From contig CALTDI010000008.1 in NCBI GenBank assembly GCA_943842505.1, positions 276,330 through 340,329 on the forward strand: a stretch of DNA of 64,000 nt, written 5' to 3'. Under the pieces are notes generated by a model. That model was given only the letters and a program-made list of their open reading frames with translations. It did no database searches and had not been told where the DNA came from. Of this stretch, positions 45,457-55,173 are shown piece by piece. A program made the translations under genes and the position numbers. The stretch comes from an uncultured Pseudomonadales bacterium (GTDB lineage Bacteria; Pseudomonadota; Gammaproteobacteria; Pseudomonadales; Pseudohongiellaceae). Position 1 is the first letter of the stretch. Every line of letters starts with the position of its first letter.

Positions 45457-46560
45457 CTAAGGCTTCGCATTTTTTTCTTTAGCCGTTGGTAGCAGACCCA
45501 TCTTGTGAGCCCGGACCTCCCAGTTTTTCCTTGCGAGAGCACGCATATCCTCGGCGTTGTCCATCTCATCGACTATCTCGATGCCTAACAGGGTTTCTAT
45601 GATGTCTTCCATGGTTACAATGCCTTCTGTGCCACCATATTCATCGACGACTAGCGCGATGTGTTCATTCTCCAGAATGAATTTGTCGAGCAGGTCGGGT
45701 ATCGGGCTGGCGCTATGGGTAATGATTATGTCGCGGCGCAAGGAATTCAGCTCCTGATCTCCTTTGCCCTCTACAAGACTGAGCAGTAATTCGTCCTTAA
45801 GAATATAACCGGTAACCTTGTCGTTGCTATCCTGATAGATGGGAATTCGTGAGACGGGCAGCTCCGCGTTACGGTCATGAAAATCCTGGATGGTGGTAGT
45901 GCCATTCTCGGTAACAACTACGATACGCGGTGTCATCACATCTTTGACTAATATCCGGCTAAAGCGCAGCAGGTTCTTGATTACCTTCTGTTCGCTCTCC
46001 TTCAGGATACCAATTTCTTTGCCGAGCTCGGTCATTAGCAGGAAGTCGCTTCTGCTCAGAACGGGCTTATCTTTGTCTTTCTTTAGATTCTTTGTAATGA
46101 GCTGGCTCAGCCAGATCATTGGGGCAAGAACTAGCATAAGTAAATTTATAAGCCTGACGGATAGAGGGGTTAAGGCCTGCCAGTTGTTCGCGCCCAGGGT
46201 CTTCGGAATTACTTCCGAGAATATCAAAATTGCTAGAGTCATCGCTCCTGCGATAAACCCCTCCCAGCTGATAATTGTTAAACCGAAAATTTCGATCTTG
46301 GTTGCGCCGAAGATAACAGCCGCTTGAGCGCCTACGCCTATTGCCCCGGCAGTGTGAGCGATAGTGTTCAAGGTGAGGATAGCGGCAAGTGGGCGGTCTA
46401 TATCTTCTTTGAAACGGGAGAGTTTTTTGGATATGGCCGTGCCGTCTCTGTCCTGCGCTGCTACATAGGCAGGGGTGATGCTAAGCAATACTGCTTCTAG
46501 GATCGAACAGAGGAAAGAAAAGAAGATGCTGGCAGCGAAGAATGTGACTAAAAGCCCCAT
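45457..46560 (-). CDS. CNNM/CorB-type membrane protein with CBS domains, short form
   Basis: I read this from the ATG at 46560 (MGLLVTFFAASIFFSF; a TTG one codon earlier has no better ribosome site). The N-terminal DUF21 domain has four membrane helices (residues 4-24, about 60-80, 98-118 and 125-150). A CBS pair follows, with TPRIVVVTENGTT and DKFILENEHIALVVDEYGG. Family members also carry a C-terminal CorC/HlyC domain; here the chain ends 40 residues after the CBS pair, so that domain is missing. Proposed roles in the family are magnesium transport or its regulation. Confidence 0.87.
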   Translation of the reverse strand: MGLLVTFFAASIFFSFLCSILEAVLLSITPAYVAAQDRDGTAISKKLSRFKEDIDRPLAAILTLNTIAHTAGAIGVGAQAAVIFGATKIEIFGLTIISWEGFIAGAMTLAILIFSEVIPKTLGANNWQALTPLSVRLINLLMLVLAPMIWLSQLITKNLKKDKDKPVLSRSDFLLMTELGKEIGILKESEQKVIKNLLRFSRILVKDVMTPRIVVVTENGTTTIQDFHDRNAELPVSRIPIYQDSNDKVTGYILKDELLLSLVEGKGDQELNSLRRDIIITHSASPIPDLLDKFILENEHIALVVDEYGGTEGIVTMEDIIETLLGIEIVDEMDNAEDMRALARKNWEVRAHKMGLLPTAKEKNAKP

Positions 46561-46687
46561 CAATGAACCATTTCGGTTGAGAACAAGGCTGTATTCTCAC
46601 ACGAACGCAAATCCGCGTACAGTGAATTTGGCGGCCAAAACCCGTGGCAGAATCAGCCGCAGCGCAGAAGTGAGAACCCCGCTGAGT

Positions 46688-49600
46688 CTAGTGGCTAAGG
46701 CTAGGCTCAGGCTTTCGGATACCAGGCAGATTGCCCAACAATGAGCGAAGACGGTCTGGTAGAGCGAGCATGGCCGGAGTCACCACCAGTGTCAGAATCG
46801 TGCCGAAAGACAGGCCAAATACGATTGCCGAGGCCAGGCTTACCCACTGTGATGTTATCGGGCCGCCAACTTCGATCTCGGCGCCGATTAAGTCAACTGA
46901 CACATGCATGGCTAATGGGAGCAAGCCAAAGCCTGTGGTAAAGGTTGTAAGAAAAACCGGGCGTAGCCTTTGTACGCCGGTGTGAACGATAATATCCCTG
47001 AGCGACCAGTCCTTGTGTTGTTCCCTCAGATGATTGAAGGTGTCGATCAGAACGATATTGTTGTTCACAATAATTCCGGCCAGGGCAACGATGCCTATGC
47101 CTGTCAGTATTATGCTGAATGTCTGGCCTGTGATGAGTAGTCCCAGCAATACTCCTGCAGTAGATAACAATACAGAGGAGAGTATCAGTAGTGCCTGATA
47201 GTAGCTATTGAACTGAGTAACCAGCAATATCGCCATCAATGCCATAGCGAGGGCGAAAGCAGAAGACAAGAAGGCAGCCGAGTCTTCCTGCTCTTCATTT
47301 GCGCCTCTAAATAGATAAGTTACCCCCGGCGCGGTTGGTGTCTCTTCCATGTACTGTTCTAATTCTTGCACCTTATTGTCTGCAACAACGCCAGGCATTG
47401 GGTTCGCTCGAATATAGACAACCCTCTCTCCGTCGACGCGCTGAATGGAGCTCACTGCGGGTTTCGCTACTTTGGTGACGAAGCTGCTTATCGGAACCAG
47501 ATCACCACTCGCCGTGTTAATGCGAATCGTGTCCATCTGCTCAAGACCGCGATATTCCGCCGGGTAACGCACTCGGATATCGACTTCTTCTTCGCTGTCC
47601 GTTGGTCGGTAGTCACCCATGAACACGCCATTGGTCATTAATTGAATGGCTGTTCCGATCTCGGTCATGTTGGCGCCAAACATGGCGGCTCTGGCGCGAT
47701 CAACGACGATTTCCCACTCTATGCCCGGTACCGGTGCTGTGTCGTCGACATCGATCAGCCCCGTCATCTCGTTTTCCATATGATTGCGAATACGAGCAGC
47801 CTCGGCGAAGAGTACTTCTAGATCGTCGCCGGACAGTTCCAGCTGCACCGCTTTTCCAACTGGTGGGCCTTGTTCAATAGTAACTACTTCTGCTCTTGCG
47901 CCAGGCAAATTGGCGATAGCGTCTCGGTAGCGGTTTTCCACTTCGAAGCCATCGATATCTCTATCGCGGCGATCCGTCATCTCGAGAAAGATTGTGCCAA
48001 TAAGATCTGGAGCCGCCTGTTGACCGCCTCCTAGCTGCTGACCTGCACCGGACTGAGTAACGATGCCCTTGAAATGACCGACTTCGCGGATGCGAGCCTC
48101 TGCATCTAGCATGACATCTCGCAGCTCGGCCGGAGAGGAGTTGCCTCTAGCGAAGACTTGAATTTGGGTCTGACTTGGCTCTACGCCCGTGAAGAATTCA
48201 ACGCCTTTACCGTACTGACCATAGGCCATGACGATAATTACTAGACTGGCGATGCTGGTGAAAAATACAGCCAGAGGAGAGCGGACTGCAAAGCCTAGAA
48301 TCTTGGCATAGACAGCCGTGATGCCGCCGGTCTTAAGCGGATCGCCATCTTCCAAATTTTGCAGGTAGGCCTGATCGGCGGCGCTGGATTTTCCTATCAA
48401 TGCGCCTATGGTTGGGGCAAATAAAAGCGCGTAGAACAGTGAGCCGATTAAAACGGCGAACACCGTGATAGGCAGGTAGCTCATGAACTGTCCGGAAACC
48501 CCAGGCCAAAACATAATCGGCAAGAACGCAGCAAGGGTAGTTGCTGTCGATGCGAGGATAGGCCAGTACATACGGTCTACGGCGGCTCTGTAGGCATCTC
48601 GAGCATTGAGACCTTCTGCCATCTTACGATCTGCATACTCGACCATCACTATAGCGCCATCGATAAGCATACCCAGGCCGAGTAGTAATCCGAACATCAC
48701 CATAAAATTGTAGGTGAATCCCAGTAAGCGAATAACGATGAAGGCGAAGAAGAAAGAGAAAGGGACTGCAAGAGTAACCAAAAGCCCTGACCTAACGCCT
48801 ACAGAGGCTATCACCACAATTAGCACAAGCACCATAGCGGTAGCCATATTACCCTGCAGGCCCATATTCTGTTCAATAACCAGAGGCGCAGTATTATTGA
48901 TATAAGAGAGGCTGACAGCGGGCGGTAGACTGGGGCGCATTTCTGCTACTACGATATCGACCTGTTCCATAGCCTCAGTAACACTAGTGCCCTTGCGCTT
49001 CATTACGTTTAATGAGATTGAGGCTGAACCATTTGCATAGGAGTAGCGTGTAGCGTCTTTAAAAGTGCGTCTTACATCTGCAATATCCGATACGGTCAAA
49101 ACGCCATCGGCATTCGATGATAGGGGCAGATTAAATAAGTCGTCGGCATTCTCGATTAATCCTGGGACTTTAATGGAGAAACTACCCTGACCAGTATCTA
49201 CCTGACCCGCAGGAATAAGCCGGTTGTTGCTGGTTACCGTTTGTATTATTGACGCATTGGATATTCCGTAGGTCTCAAGTTTAGCCGGGTCAATAACGGC
49301 CTCTAACAGCTGTTCGCGGTTACCAACCATCTCGGCTTCCAAGATAGTAGGCAGAATCTCTATCTCCCGCTGCAGTTCTTCAGCTACCTGCAATAGAACT
49401 CTCTCGGGAACCCCATTACCGCCTATCGCGATTTGGACTACCGGTAATGTTGCCGCCGACACTTCCTGAATCAGTGGTTCCTCTGTGTCTGCAGGAAAGC
49501 GTGCCTTGGCTCTATTGATCGCTTCGCGAACTTCGCTTAATGCAAATTGAGATTCGAAGTCGATGTCGAACTCAGTGATTATAGTAGCCGCATTCTCACT

Positions 49601-49855
49601 AGAGAAGGAGCTGACAGAAGTGATGCCATCTACTGTCTTTAGCTCTAGTTCGGACGGTTTTGCCAGCAGACGTTCGGCATCCTCTGGAGAAATGCCTTGA
49701 TGTATTATCGTGGTGATAACTATAGGCACTTCGACGTCGGGGTTTAGCTCTGCCGGAATCGCTAGATAACAAACGAAGCCAGTTATCATTATGGCCACGA
49801 ACACACTTAAGGTAGTTCGTGCTCTTGAAACGGCGGCATCAATATAATTTTTCAT
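46688..49855 (-). CDS. RND efflux transporter permease
   Basis: The protein is about 1055 residues from the ATG at 49855 (MKNYIDAAVSRARTTLSVF), which has AGAGAG eight bases upstream; ATG 49873 has none. It has the usual 12 helices and two large periplasmic loops. Core helix 4 includes MLIDGAIVMVEYADRKMAEG, giving the Asp/Lys pattern used for proton coupling, and FSIILTGIGIVALAGIIVNN is in helix 10. It resembles the multidrug/hydrophobe (HAE1-like) branch. The adaptor gene precedes it by 39 bases, but no outer-membrane factor follows. Confidence 0.92.
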   Translation of the reverse strand: MKNYIDAAVSRARTTLSVFVAIMITGFVCYLAIPAELNPDVEVPIVITTIIHQGISPEDAERLLAKPSELELKTVDGITSVSSFSSENAATIITEFDIDFESQFALSEVREAINRAKARFPADTEEPLIQEVSAATLPVVQIAIGGNGVPERVLLQVAEELQREIEILPTILEAEMVGNREQLLEAVIDPAKLETYGISNASIIQTVTSNNRLIPAGQVDTGQGSFSIKVPGLIENADDLFNLPLSSNADGVLTVSDIADVRRTFKDATRYSYANGSASISLNVMKRKGTSVTEAMEQVDIVVAEMRPSLPPAVSLSYINNTAPLVIEQNMGLQGNMATAMVLVLIVVIASVGVRSGLLVTLAVPFSFFFAFIVIRLLGFTYNFMVMFGLLLGLGMLIDGAIVMVEYADRKMAEGLNARDAYRAAVDRMYWPILASTATTLAAFLPIMFWPGVSGQFMSYLPITVFAVLIGSLFYALLFAPTIGALIGKSSAADQAYLQNLEDGDPLKTGGITAVYAKILGFAVRSPLAVFFTSIASLVIIVMAYGQYGKGVEFFTGVEPSQTQIQVFARGNSSPAELRDVMLDAEARIREVGHFKGIVTQSGAGQQLGGGQQAAPDLIGTIFLEMTDRRDRDIDGFEVENRYRDAIANLPGARAEVVTIEQGPPVGKAVQLELSGDDLEVLFAEAARIRNHMENEMTGLIDVDDTAPVPGIEWEIVVDRARAAMFGANMTEIGTAIQLMTNGVFMGDYRPTDSEEEVDIRVRYPAEYRGLEQMDTIRINTASGDLVPISSFVTKVAKPAVSSIQRVDGERVVYIRANPMPGVVADNKVQELEQYMEETPTAPGVTYLFRGANEEQEDSAAFLSSAFALAMALMAILLVTQFNSYYQALLILSSVLLSTAGVLLGLLITGQTFSIILTGIGIVALAGIIVNNNIVLIDTFNHLREQHKDWSLRDIIVHTGVQRLRPVFLTTFTTGFGLLPLAMHVSVDLIGAEIEVGGPITSQWVSLASAIVFGLSFGTILTLVVTPAMLALPDRLRSLLGNLPGIRKPEPSLSH

Positions 49856-49894
49856 GAAGGTAGCTCTCTTCAATACTGCGAATTAGGGGTAGGG

Positions 49895-51007
49895 CTAGCG
49901 GGACCAGTCGAAATTGCTTTCTACTTGTTGCCCGGGAAAGACAACTTCCTGGCCCAGAGTTATAAGGTTAATGTTGCCGCTCAGGCCGGTGACCCAAACG
50001 CCTGGGTTGATTGCACTGGTGTTATCCCCAACGATTGTCACGTTGTGAAATTCCACCATGTTATTTGCACCGATAGTCTTAACGCCGATTCTGCCGCTAT
50101 CGTCTAGGGTCAACGAAGAAGAGGGAATCAGATGCGCCTGAATGTCGGCCGAATTTACTAGGATTTCTGCTGTGATGCCCTGGCGAATGTCTGTAAAAGC
50201 CGGATCGACTTCTACCTCTATTCGATAACTCCTGGAGATATTGTCCGCTGCCCGCGCCAAATAACTCACTGAGCCGGTCACCTGCTGACCCGTGAGCAGC
50301 TCGGCATTAACTTTCGCACCAACGCGCAAGCTGCCTATATCCTGCTCTGGAACGACGCCAACTAATAGCATAGGACTATCGTCAAGCACCGACGCGCACA
50401 CGGCGCCGGCATTTAATAGATCGCCCAACTCGACGGTACGAGTTTCAGCGATGCCATCGAAGGGGGCGACAATCTTGGTTCGCTGTAATGCGAGTTCGGC
50501 TCGCGCAACGGCCGCCTTGGAAGATTCAAGGGCGCTCTTAAGCTGGGCAACGATCACGTCGGACTGCAGGCCTCTGCTCTGTAAATCTCGCGAAGCTGCG
50601 TACTCAAATTCTGCCTGTTCTTGCCTGCTTACCGCTTCCAGCAAATTGGAATCACGATCATCGGTAGCGATTTCACAGAGCAGGTCGCCCTTGCGCACGC
50701 GCGCGCCACGGGGGATAGGCTCACTTACGATTCGGCCTGCCTGTTCGGAGCGAACCTCGACATGGCGAAAAGCCTGTGTCCTGCCGCGCACACGTACCGT
50801 CTCGGCATAGGTCTGCTCACCAATTCTGGCGGCGCGAACGATGAAGTTACCTGGGTTCTCGCCCAGCGACTCGCCTTCAGGCAAGGCGAATACGACGCTG
50901 GCAGTCGGCATATTGCTCTCATCGGGTTCTTCGGCACTCTGGGGGATAACCATCCAAAGTACTACTGTAACCAATATACCTGCTGAAACGATGTGTTGAT
51001 TCTTCAC
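49895..51007 (-). CDS. RND efflux periplasmic adaptor
   Basis: This 370-residue membrane-fusion protein has an N-terminal anchor (IVSAGILVTVVLWMVIP), a beta-barrel/lipoyl region (VRVRGRTQAFRHVEVRSEQA, IPRGARVRKGDLLCEIA), a helical hairpin, and the second lipoyl half (VAPFDGIAETRTVELGDLL). It bridges the RND permease, which follows in the same operon, to a channel in the outer membrane. The gene for that channel is not nearby. Confidence 0.9.
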   Translation of the reverse strand: MKNQHIVSAGILVTVVLWMVIPQSAEEPDESNMPTASVVFALPEGESLGENPGNFIVRAARIGEQTYAETVRVRGRTQAFRHVEVRSEQAGRIVSEPIPRGARVRKGDLLCEIATDDRDSNLLEAVSRQEQAEFEYAASRDLQSRGLQSDVIVAQLKSALESSKAAVARAELALQRTKIVAPFDGIAETRTVELGDLLNAGAVCASVLDDSPMLLVGVVPEQDIGSLRVGAKVNAELLTGQQVTGSVSYLARAADNISRSYRIEVEVDPAFTDIRQGITAEILVNSADIQAHLIPSSSLTLDDSGRIGVKTIGANNMVEFHNVTIVGDNTSAINPGVWVTGLSGNINLITLGQEVVFPGQQVESNFDWSR

Positions 51008-51379
51008 TGCAATCTCCGATGATGTGATCTATAGATTCTGTTGTTCGGTATCAGGAATCGTGCCCCATCGCTTTGCCTGAGCGACGAACGTAGATATTGC
51101 GCCGAGTAAAATGGCTGCCAAGTCGATATTTGGGTTGATCATCCTTGTTGTTAAAACCCTCAAGTTAGCTGAGTTTTTTGGTATTAGCTAACTGCCTGGC
51201 GGTCATGGCGTAAAAGTGTTTCGTATTGTAACCATTCAAAAGCCAAGTGCAATGCATTTGTCCTTTAAATTCGAGCCTTTAGCGCATTTTTCCGGGCTAT
51301 AAGATTTGGCTGGAATCACTACGAAACTGTGCTAATTTCACCCTAGGTAAGGATTTTAATTTAGCGAGGACCAATAGCT
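51008..51379. other. Divergent promoter region between efflux adaptor and SDR
   Basis: This 372-base gap lies between the leftward efflux operon and the rightward SDR gene. It must hold both promoters. An inverted repeat at 51163-51193 is listed separately. A long run of T at 51174-51179 lies inside it. The SDR has GAGGA nine bases before its GTG. Confidence 0.5.
51163..51193. promoter_or_regulatory. Perfect inverted repeat, possible operator
   Basis: agttagct at 51163-51170 and agctaact at 51186-51193 are perfect reverse complements around a 15-base spacer. It is 156 bases upstream of the efflux adaptor start and 187 bases from the SDR. A dyad of this spacing could be bound by a transcription factor; no regulator gene is next to it. 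Confidence 0.4.
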
Positions 51380-52171
51380 GTGAAAGATTTGAAGAACTCA
51401 GTTGCGATTATCACCGGATCAAGTAGTGGAGTAGGCGCCGCAACTGCAAAGCTGCTAGCTGGCCAGGGCTGCCATGTGCTCATCAATTATAATTCTAATG
51501 CAGCCGGAGCACAGGCTGTAGCCGAGGAATGTCGGGCTATGGGGGTAGAGTGCCTGGTTTTTGGCGGCAGTGTTGCCGAGGACGCAAACTGTGTCGCGAT
51601 GGCTACAGAGGCTATCGAGAAGTGGGGGCGTGTCGATATTCTCGTCAACAACGCAGGTACCACCAAATTTGTCGATCACTCCGACCTCGATGGACTAAGC
51701 AGCGATGATTTTCAGCGTATCTACGCGGTGAATGTCATAGGCAGCTACCAGATGATTCGTGCCGTGAGCGAGCAGATGAAGGCTCAGGAGGGTGGCGGCG
51801 CCGTGGTAAATGTCGCTTCCACGGCTGCAGTTACCGGGATCGGAAGCTCGGTGGCCTATGCGGCATCGAAGGGTGCACTGGTGACTATGACTCTGTCTCT
51901 GGCGAGAGCGCTGGGGCCAAAATTAAGAATCAATGCAGTGTGTCCGGGTTTTATCGAGGGCGATTGGCTTCGCGAGGGGCTTGGCGATGAGAAGTACGAG
52001 GAGCTGATGGACTTTCATCGTAAAAACTCTCCACTAGGTGTCACAGCAACACCGGATACAGTAGCGGATGCTATTTTGCATTTTATTAGCGGGCCACAGG
52101 TTGTGACTGGTGAAACGCTAATTGTAGATGGAGGGAGACATCTGACTATGACTCCTCTAGGTCGTCGGTAG
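51380..52171 (+). CDS. SDR family oxidoreductase
   Basis: This 263-residue short-chain dehydrogenase/reductase has the cofactor motif ITGSSSGVGAATAKLL, NNAG in ILVNNAGTTKF, the catalytic Tyr-Lys in VAYAASKGALVTMTLS, and a C-terminal GETLIVDGGRHL, all of the classical FabG-like type. Asn and the hydrophilic residues after the first strand (INYNSNAAGAQ) leave NAD/NADP preference open. The start is a GTG with GAGGA nine bases upstream. It is a single gene; substrate unknown. Confidence 0.87.
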   Translation: MKDLKNSVAIITGSSSGVGAATAKLLAGQGCHVLINYNSNAAGAQAVAEECRAMGVECLVFGGSVAEDANCVAMATEAIEKWGRVDILVNNAGTTKFVDHSDLDGLSSDDFQRIYAVNVIGSYQMIRAVSEQMKAQEGGGAVVNVASTAAVTGIGSSVAYAASKGALVTMTLSLARALGPKLRINAVCPGFIEGDWLREGLGDEKYEELMDFHRKNSPLGVTATPDTVADAILHFISGPQVVTGETLIVDGGRHLTMTPLGRR

Positions 52172-52202
52172 CCTGTTAAGTTTCTCTTCCTGAAAACTGG
52201 CG

Positions 52203-52748
52203 CTATTTTGCAACGGGTCTTTTCTGCAACTTCCTCTGCAGAGTGCGACGGTGCATTTTTAGTTGTCTTGCTGTTTCTGAGATATTGCCGTCATTCTCAT
52301 TGAGAATTTTCTGTATATGTTCCCACTCGAGACGGCGAACAGACATGGGCTCGAGATGAGCGGCTTCAGAATCGACAGGCGTGCTCGATTGTTCGTTGTT
52401 CAACAGCGCGCCTAGTATTTCATCTGCGTCCGCAGGTTTCGCTAGATAGTTGTCTGCGCCCAGCTTAATCGCCTCAACGGCAGTGGTGATACTCGCGTAA
52501 CCGGTGAGTATAAGAATGCGACTATCTGGATTGCTTCGTTTGAGTGGAGCGATCAAGCCCAGCGAGGTGTGACCGCCCAGGTTCAGATCCAGAATGGCAT
52601 AGTTAAAATGCGAACTCCTGATGAGCTGCAAGGCATCTTCTTCGTTGGCTGCGTGAGAGATCTCATAGCCGCGATGTAAGAAGGCTCGGCTCATTACTCG
52701 CGCAAAAACCTCGTCGTCCTCTACCAGCAGAATGTGCTCCCTATCCAT
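52203..52748 (-). CDS. Response regulator, RegA/PrrA/ActR type
   Basis: This 181-residue protein has a receiver domain with the acidic pocket LVEDDEVFARV, the phosphoacceptor Asp near residue 54 in AILDLNLGGH, and LAKPADADEILGALL with the conserved Lys. A short linker precedes a Fis-type helix-turn-helix (GNISETARQLKMHRRTLQRK). This arrangement, without a sigma54 domain, is the RegA/PrrA/ActR pattern that controls redox-responsive genes. Its histidine kinase follows upstream at 42 bases, so the two form an operon. Confidence 0.9.
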   Translation of the reverse strand: MDREHILLVEDDEVFARVMSRAFLHRGYEISHAANEEDALQLIRSSHFNYAILDLNLGGHTSLGLIAPLKRSNPDSRILILTGYASITTAVEAIKLGADNYLAKPADADEILGALLNNEQSSTPVDSEAAHLEPMSVRRLEWEHIQKILNENDGNISETARQLKMHRRTLQRKLQKRPVAK

Positions 52749-52790
52749 TGTTAGTTCTCTTCTTGGCTAGTGTCGTGACTTTATTTACAT

Positions 52791-54119
52791 CTATTGAGTG
52801 GTTTGGGGAAGGCGAATGATGCTGAGTGCTCCACCTTCCTTTATGTTTACCATTTCGATAGAGCCGTGAAGACGTTCTATTGCAGCGTTCGCGAGAAATA
52901 TTCCGAGACCCATACTCTCTTTGCGGCTTGAAATGAACGGATCGCCCAGCTTTTCCATTACTTCGCTGGGAATTCCAGGGCCATCATCTTTGATGGCGAT
53001 TTCGAAAAGTGAGGGAGTGTCAGTTGTAACATGGAAGCTGACATTCACCTTGCTATGGGCAGCCTTGATAGCATTCTCGATGATGTTAATCACGGCATGC
53101 TTAACACTTAGGTTCGACGTCACAACTTCGTTAGTGTTGTTATCGAAGCGGAAATCGATGGCGCTGGCAGGATGAATATTCACGATATAATCCTGAATAT
53201 CCTCCACGAAGGCCTTCAGGGGGATCTCTTCTACTTCTTCGGGATTATCCTTGTTGTAGTAACGAATAAGTTGGGTGAGTGAATTCTTGCAGCGGGTCAC
53301 CTGTTGTCTGAGTAGTGATATGTCGCTCTTGATATCGCTGGCCCTGAGTGATTCGGCATCCAGATTATCTAACTCGGTGAGTAATACGGCCATGGTGGAG
53401 AGTGGAGTGCCCAGGGCATGGGCTGTGCCAGCGGCGAGTGTTCCGATAGCGACCAGTTGCTCATTACGTAGTTCATTCTCGCGCGCCTCGGCGAGATTTA
53501 GTTCACGAACCTTGATTGCCTTCGCCATGCGCGTGATCAGCACGGAGATGAGAATTGCGCTCACTAGAAATATCACCCACATGCCCACGAGGTGAAGCTG
53601 GAATGTCATGACTTCATTCTCTGGAGACATCGCCATATTGTTGTCTGAGGTCAGGTCCAGAAGCAGAAACGAGGTATAGATCAGAATGCCGCCCACCGAA
53701 AAAACATTCACATAAGATTGCGGTAACAAGGTTGCTGTTAGTGCAAGTAAGACAAGCAAGTAGGAGATGAGGGGATTACTTGCCCCGCCAGTATTGAGTA
53801 GCAAAACAATCAAGAAGAACACGTCAACTAGGATGTGGCAGAACAGTTCGAAGTTGCTAACAAATTTCGAGGTTGCGAGGCGCCAGTACCCAAAGAGCAC
53901 GGAGACTACGATTCCGCTAATTAGATAGACGATGAATATAACCGGAATCTCTATCTCGGATAAAACATGAAGCGCTAGCACCGCAATCACGCTGGATGCA
54001 GTAACGAAGGTGCGTAGCAACAAGAGTCGCTGTAAACCCTGCCGACCCAGGCTCGCTCCATCGGAGGAGATTAAGATGAAGAAGCTCAGGAACTCTGAAA
54101 ATTTAGATTGTGCCATCAT
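52791..54119 (-). CDS. Redox-sensing histidine kinase, RegB/PrrB type
   Basis: This 442-residue protein has six N-terminal membrane helices, a quinone-site-like GGASNPL at residues 111-117 (RegB has GGxxNPF), and a conserved His in GTLAAGTAHALGTPLSTMAV (H234). Cys277 in QQVTRCKNSL aligns with the redox-active Cys of RegB. ATPase motifs follow as NIIENAIKAA and DDGPGIPSEVMEKL and a G2-like MGLGIFLANA. It precedes its cognate regulator and is divergent from the methyltransferase gene. The RegBA pair normally senses oxygen or quinone state. Confidence 0.9.
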   Translation of the reverse strand: MMAQSKFSEFLSFFILISSDGASLGRQGLQRLLLLRTFVTASSVIAVLALHVLSEIEIPVIFIVYLISGIVVSVLFGYWRLATSKFVSNFELFCHILVDVFFLIVLLLNTGGASNPLISYLLVLLALTATLLPQSYVNVFSVGGILIYTSFLLLDLTSDNNMAMSPENEVMTFQLHLVGMWVIFLVSAILISVLITRMAKAIKVRELNLAEARENELRNEQLVAIGTLAAGTAHALGTPLSTMAVLLTELDNLDAESLRASDIKSDISLLRQQVTRCKNSLTQLIRYYNKDNPEEVEEIPLKAFVEDIQDYIVNIHPASAIDFRFDNNTNEVVTSNLSVKHAVINIIENAIKAAHSKVNVSFHVTTDTPSLFEIAIKDDGPGIPSEVMEKLGDPFISSRKESMGLGIFLANAAIERLHGSIEMVNIKEGGALSIIRLPQTTQ

Positions 54120-54297
54120 TTCGCTATTCTACCCCAATGGCAGGCTGAACCAAGCCAGCCAGGGTAATTGAGACAATATGCCGCAGGCATTGGGGCGCGC
54201 AGAACTGGGCTATGCAATGGCGCATGGGCGGGTTATATTGCATCGCCAAGAGGAAATTACTCAGAAAAACCAGAAGACTCTATCCCGCGACTCCGTT

Positions 54298-55173
54298 ATG
54301 ACAGGTAGCTCCAAACTAACAACTCTGAATTTGCTAAGCAGAATTCTCGAACTTGAGTTTGGTGAACTTTACTTGCAGCACTATGGCCTTTTCACAGACT
54401 CAAAAGCTACGAATCTCGAGCCCGCTGCAGAGCTTCTCGATGCCCAGCATCGATTTGCAGCCAGGCTGGTAGAACTGCTGGGGAAGACTAATTCCGGCGC
54501 CGATATCCTCGTCGTTGGTGATACTCTGCTTTCCCTGGCCAGAGAACTGGCCGGGGCCGATCATTCGATACTCTGGATCGGGTCGGAAAAATTGCTAGAT
54601 GCGGGTGAAGATGCGCCAACGAGTTTTCGCCACGTGGCTGAGGACTTTGTAGCATACGCGCCTGCGGCATCTGCCGATGTTTTGATTCATGAGGGATCAA
54701 TTCGCTATCTGGATCAGATGGCGATTCTGAGCAAGAGTCGTGATGTGCTGGGAGAATCCGGTCGGCTCATTCTGTTTGGCGAATTTCTCCACGATGATTC
54801 GCAGATCGAATATTCAGCACTGCCAAACTTCAGTTCATTCGATCAACTTTCCAGGCGCCTGGGTTTTGTACCACTTGAGAACCTGGACCTTTCTGCCAGT
54901 GCTATGAAAACGCTAGAGCGAGTTCGGCCACTTATTGATATCCATGGGAAGAAACTCGTGGAAGAGGGTGTCTGCGATCAAGTCGATCTGGCTGACATGG
55001 AGTTAGAATTCGAAAAGATGCAGGGAGAGTATGCGTCAGGCAGGCGAGGCTTTCGACTGCTTTCATTGCAGCGCGATTTGAGCAGTGCGAACGAATGGGC
55101 GAATGCACAGTTCGGGGATATTCAATCTTTCGAACCGCGAGAGGTTGCGAGAGCTTTTCGAAGAAAGTTTTAA
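54298..55173 (+). CDS. Methyltransferase-like part of a methyltransferase-GNAT fusion (frame-disrupted)
   Basis: The first possible start is at 54178, but the ATG at 54298 (MTGSSKLTTLNLLSRILELE) is more likely, leaving a divergent promoter region to the kinase. The piece has a SAM-methyltransferase-like core (ILVVGDTLLSLARELAGADH, DVLIHEGSIRYLDQM, GRLILFGEFLHDDS). It ends RAFRRKF-stop just after FGDIQSFEPREVAR, the first strand of a GNAT domain. One extra base near 55157 would join it to the next frame (EVARAFEESFKVDFDEDLW). Methyltransferase activity is not confirmed by a complete motif set. Confidence 0.6.
   Translation: MTGSSKLTTLNLLSRILELEFGELYLQHYGLFTDSKATNLEPAAELLDAQHRFAARLVELLGKTNSGADILVVGDTLLSLARELAGADHSILWIGSEKLLDAGEDAPTSFRHVAEDFVAYAPAASADVLIHEGSIRYLDQMAILSKSRDVLGESGRLILFGEFLHDDSQIEYSALPNFSSFDQLSRRLGFVPLENLDLSASAMKTLERVRPLIDIHGKKLVEEGVCDQVDLADMELEFEKMQGEYASGRRGFRLLSLQRDLSSANEWANAQFGDIQSFEPREVARAFRRKF

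Noticed and set aside
55085-55160. Independent GTG start for the GNAT gene
   Set aside because: The start lies inside the preceding frame; the GNAT-like first strand is in the preceding frame, so a fusion with a base shift fits better.
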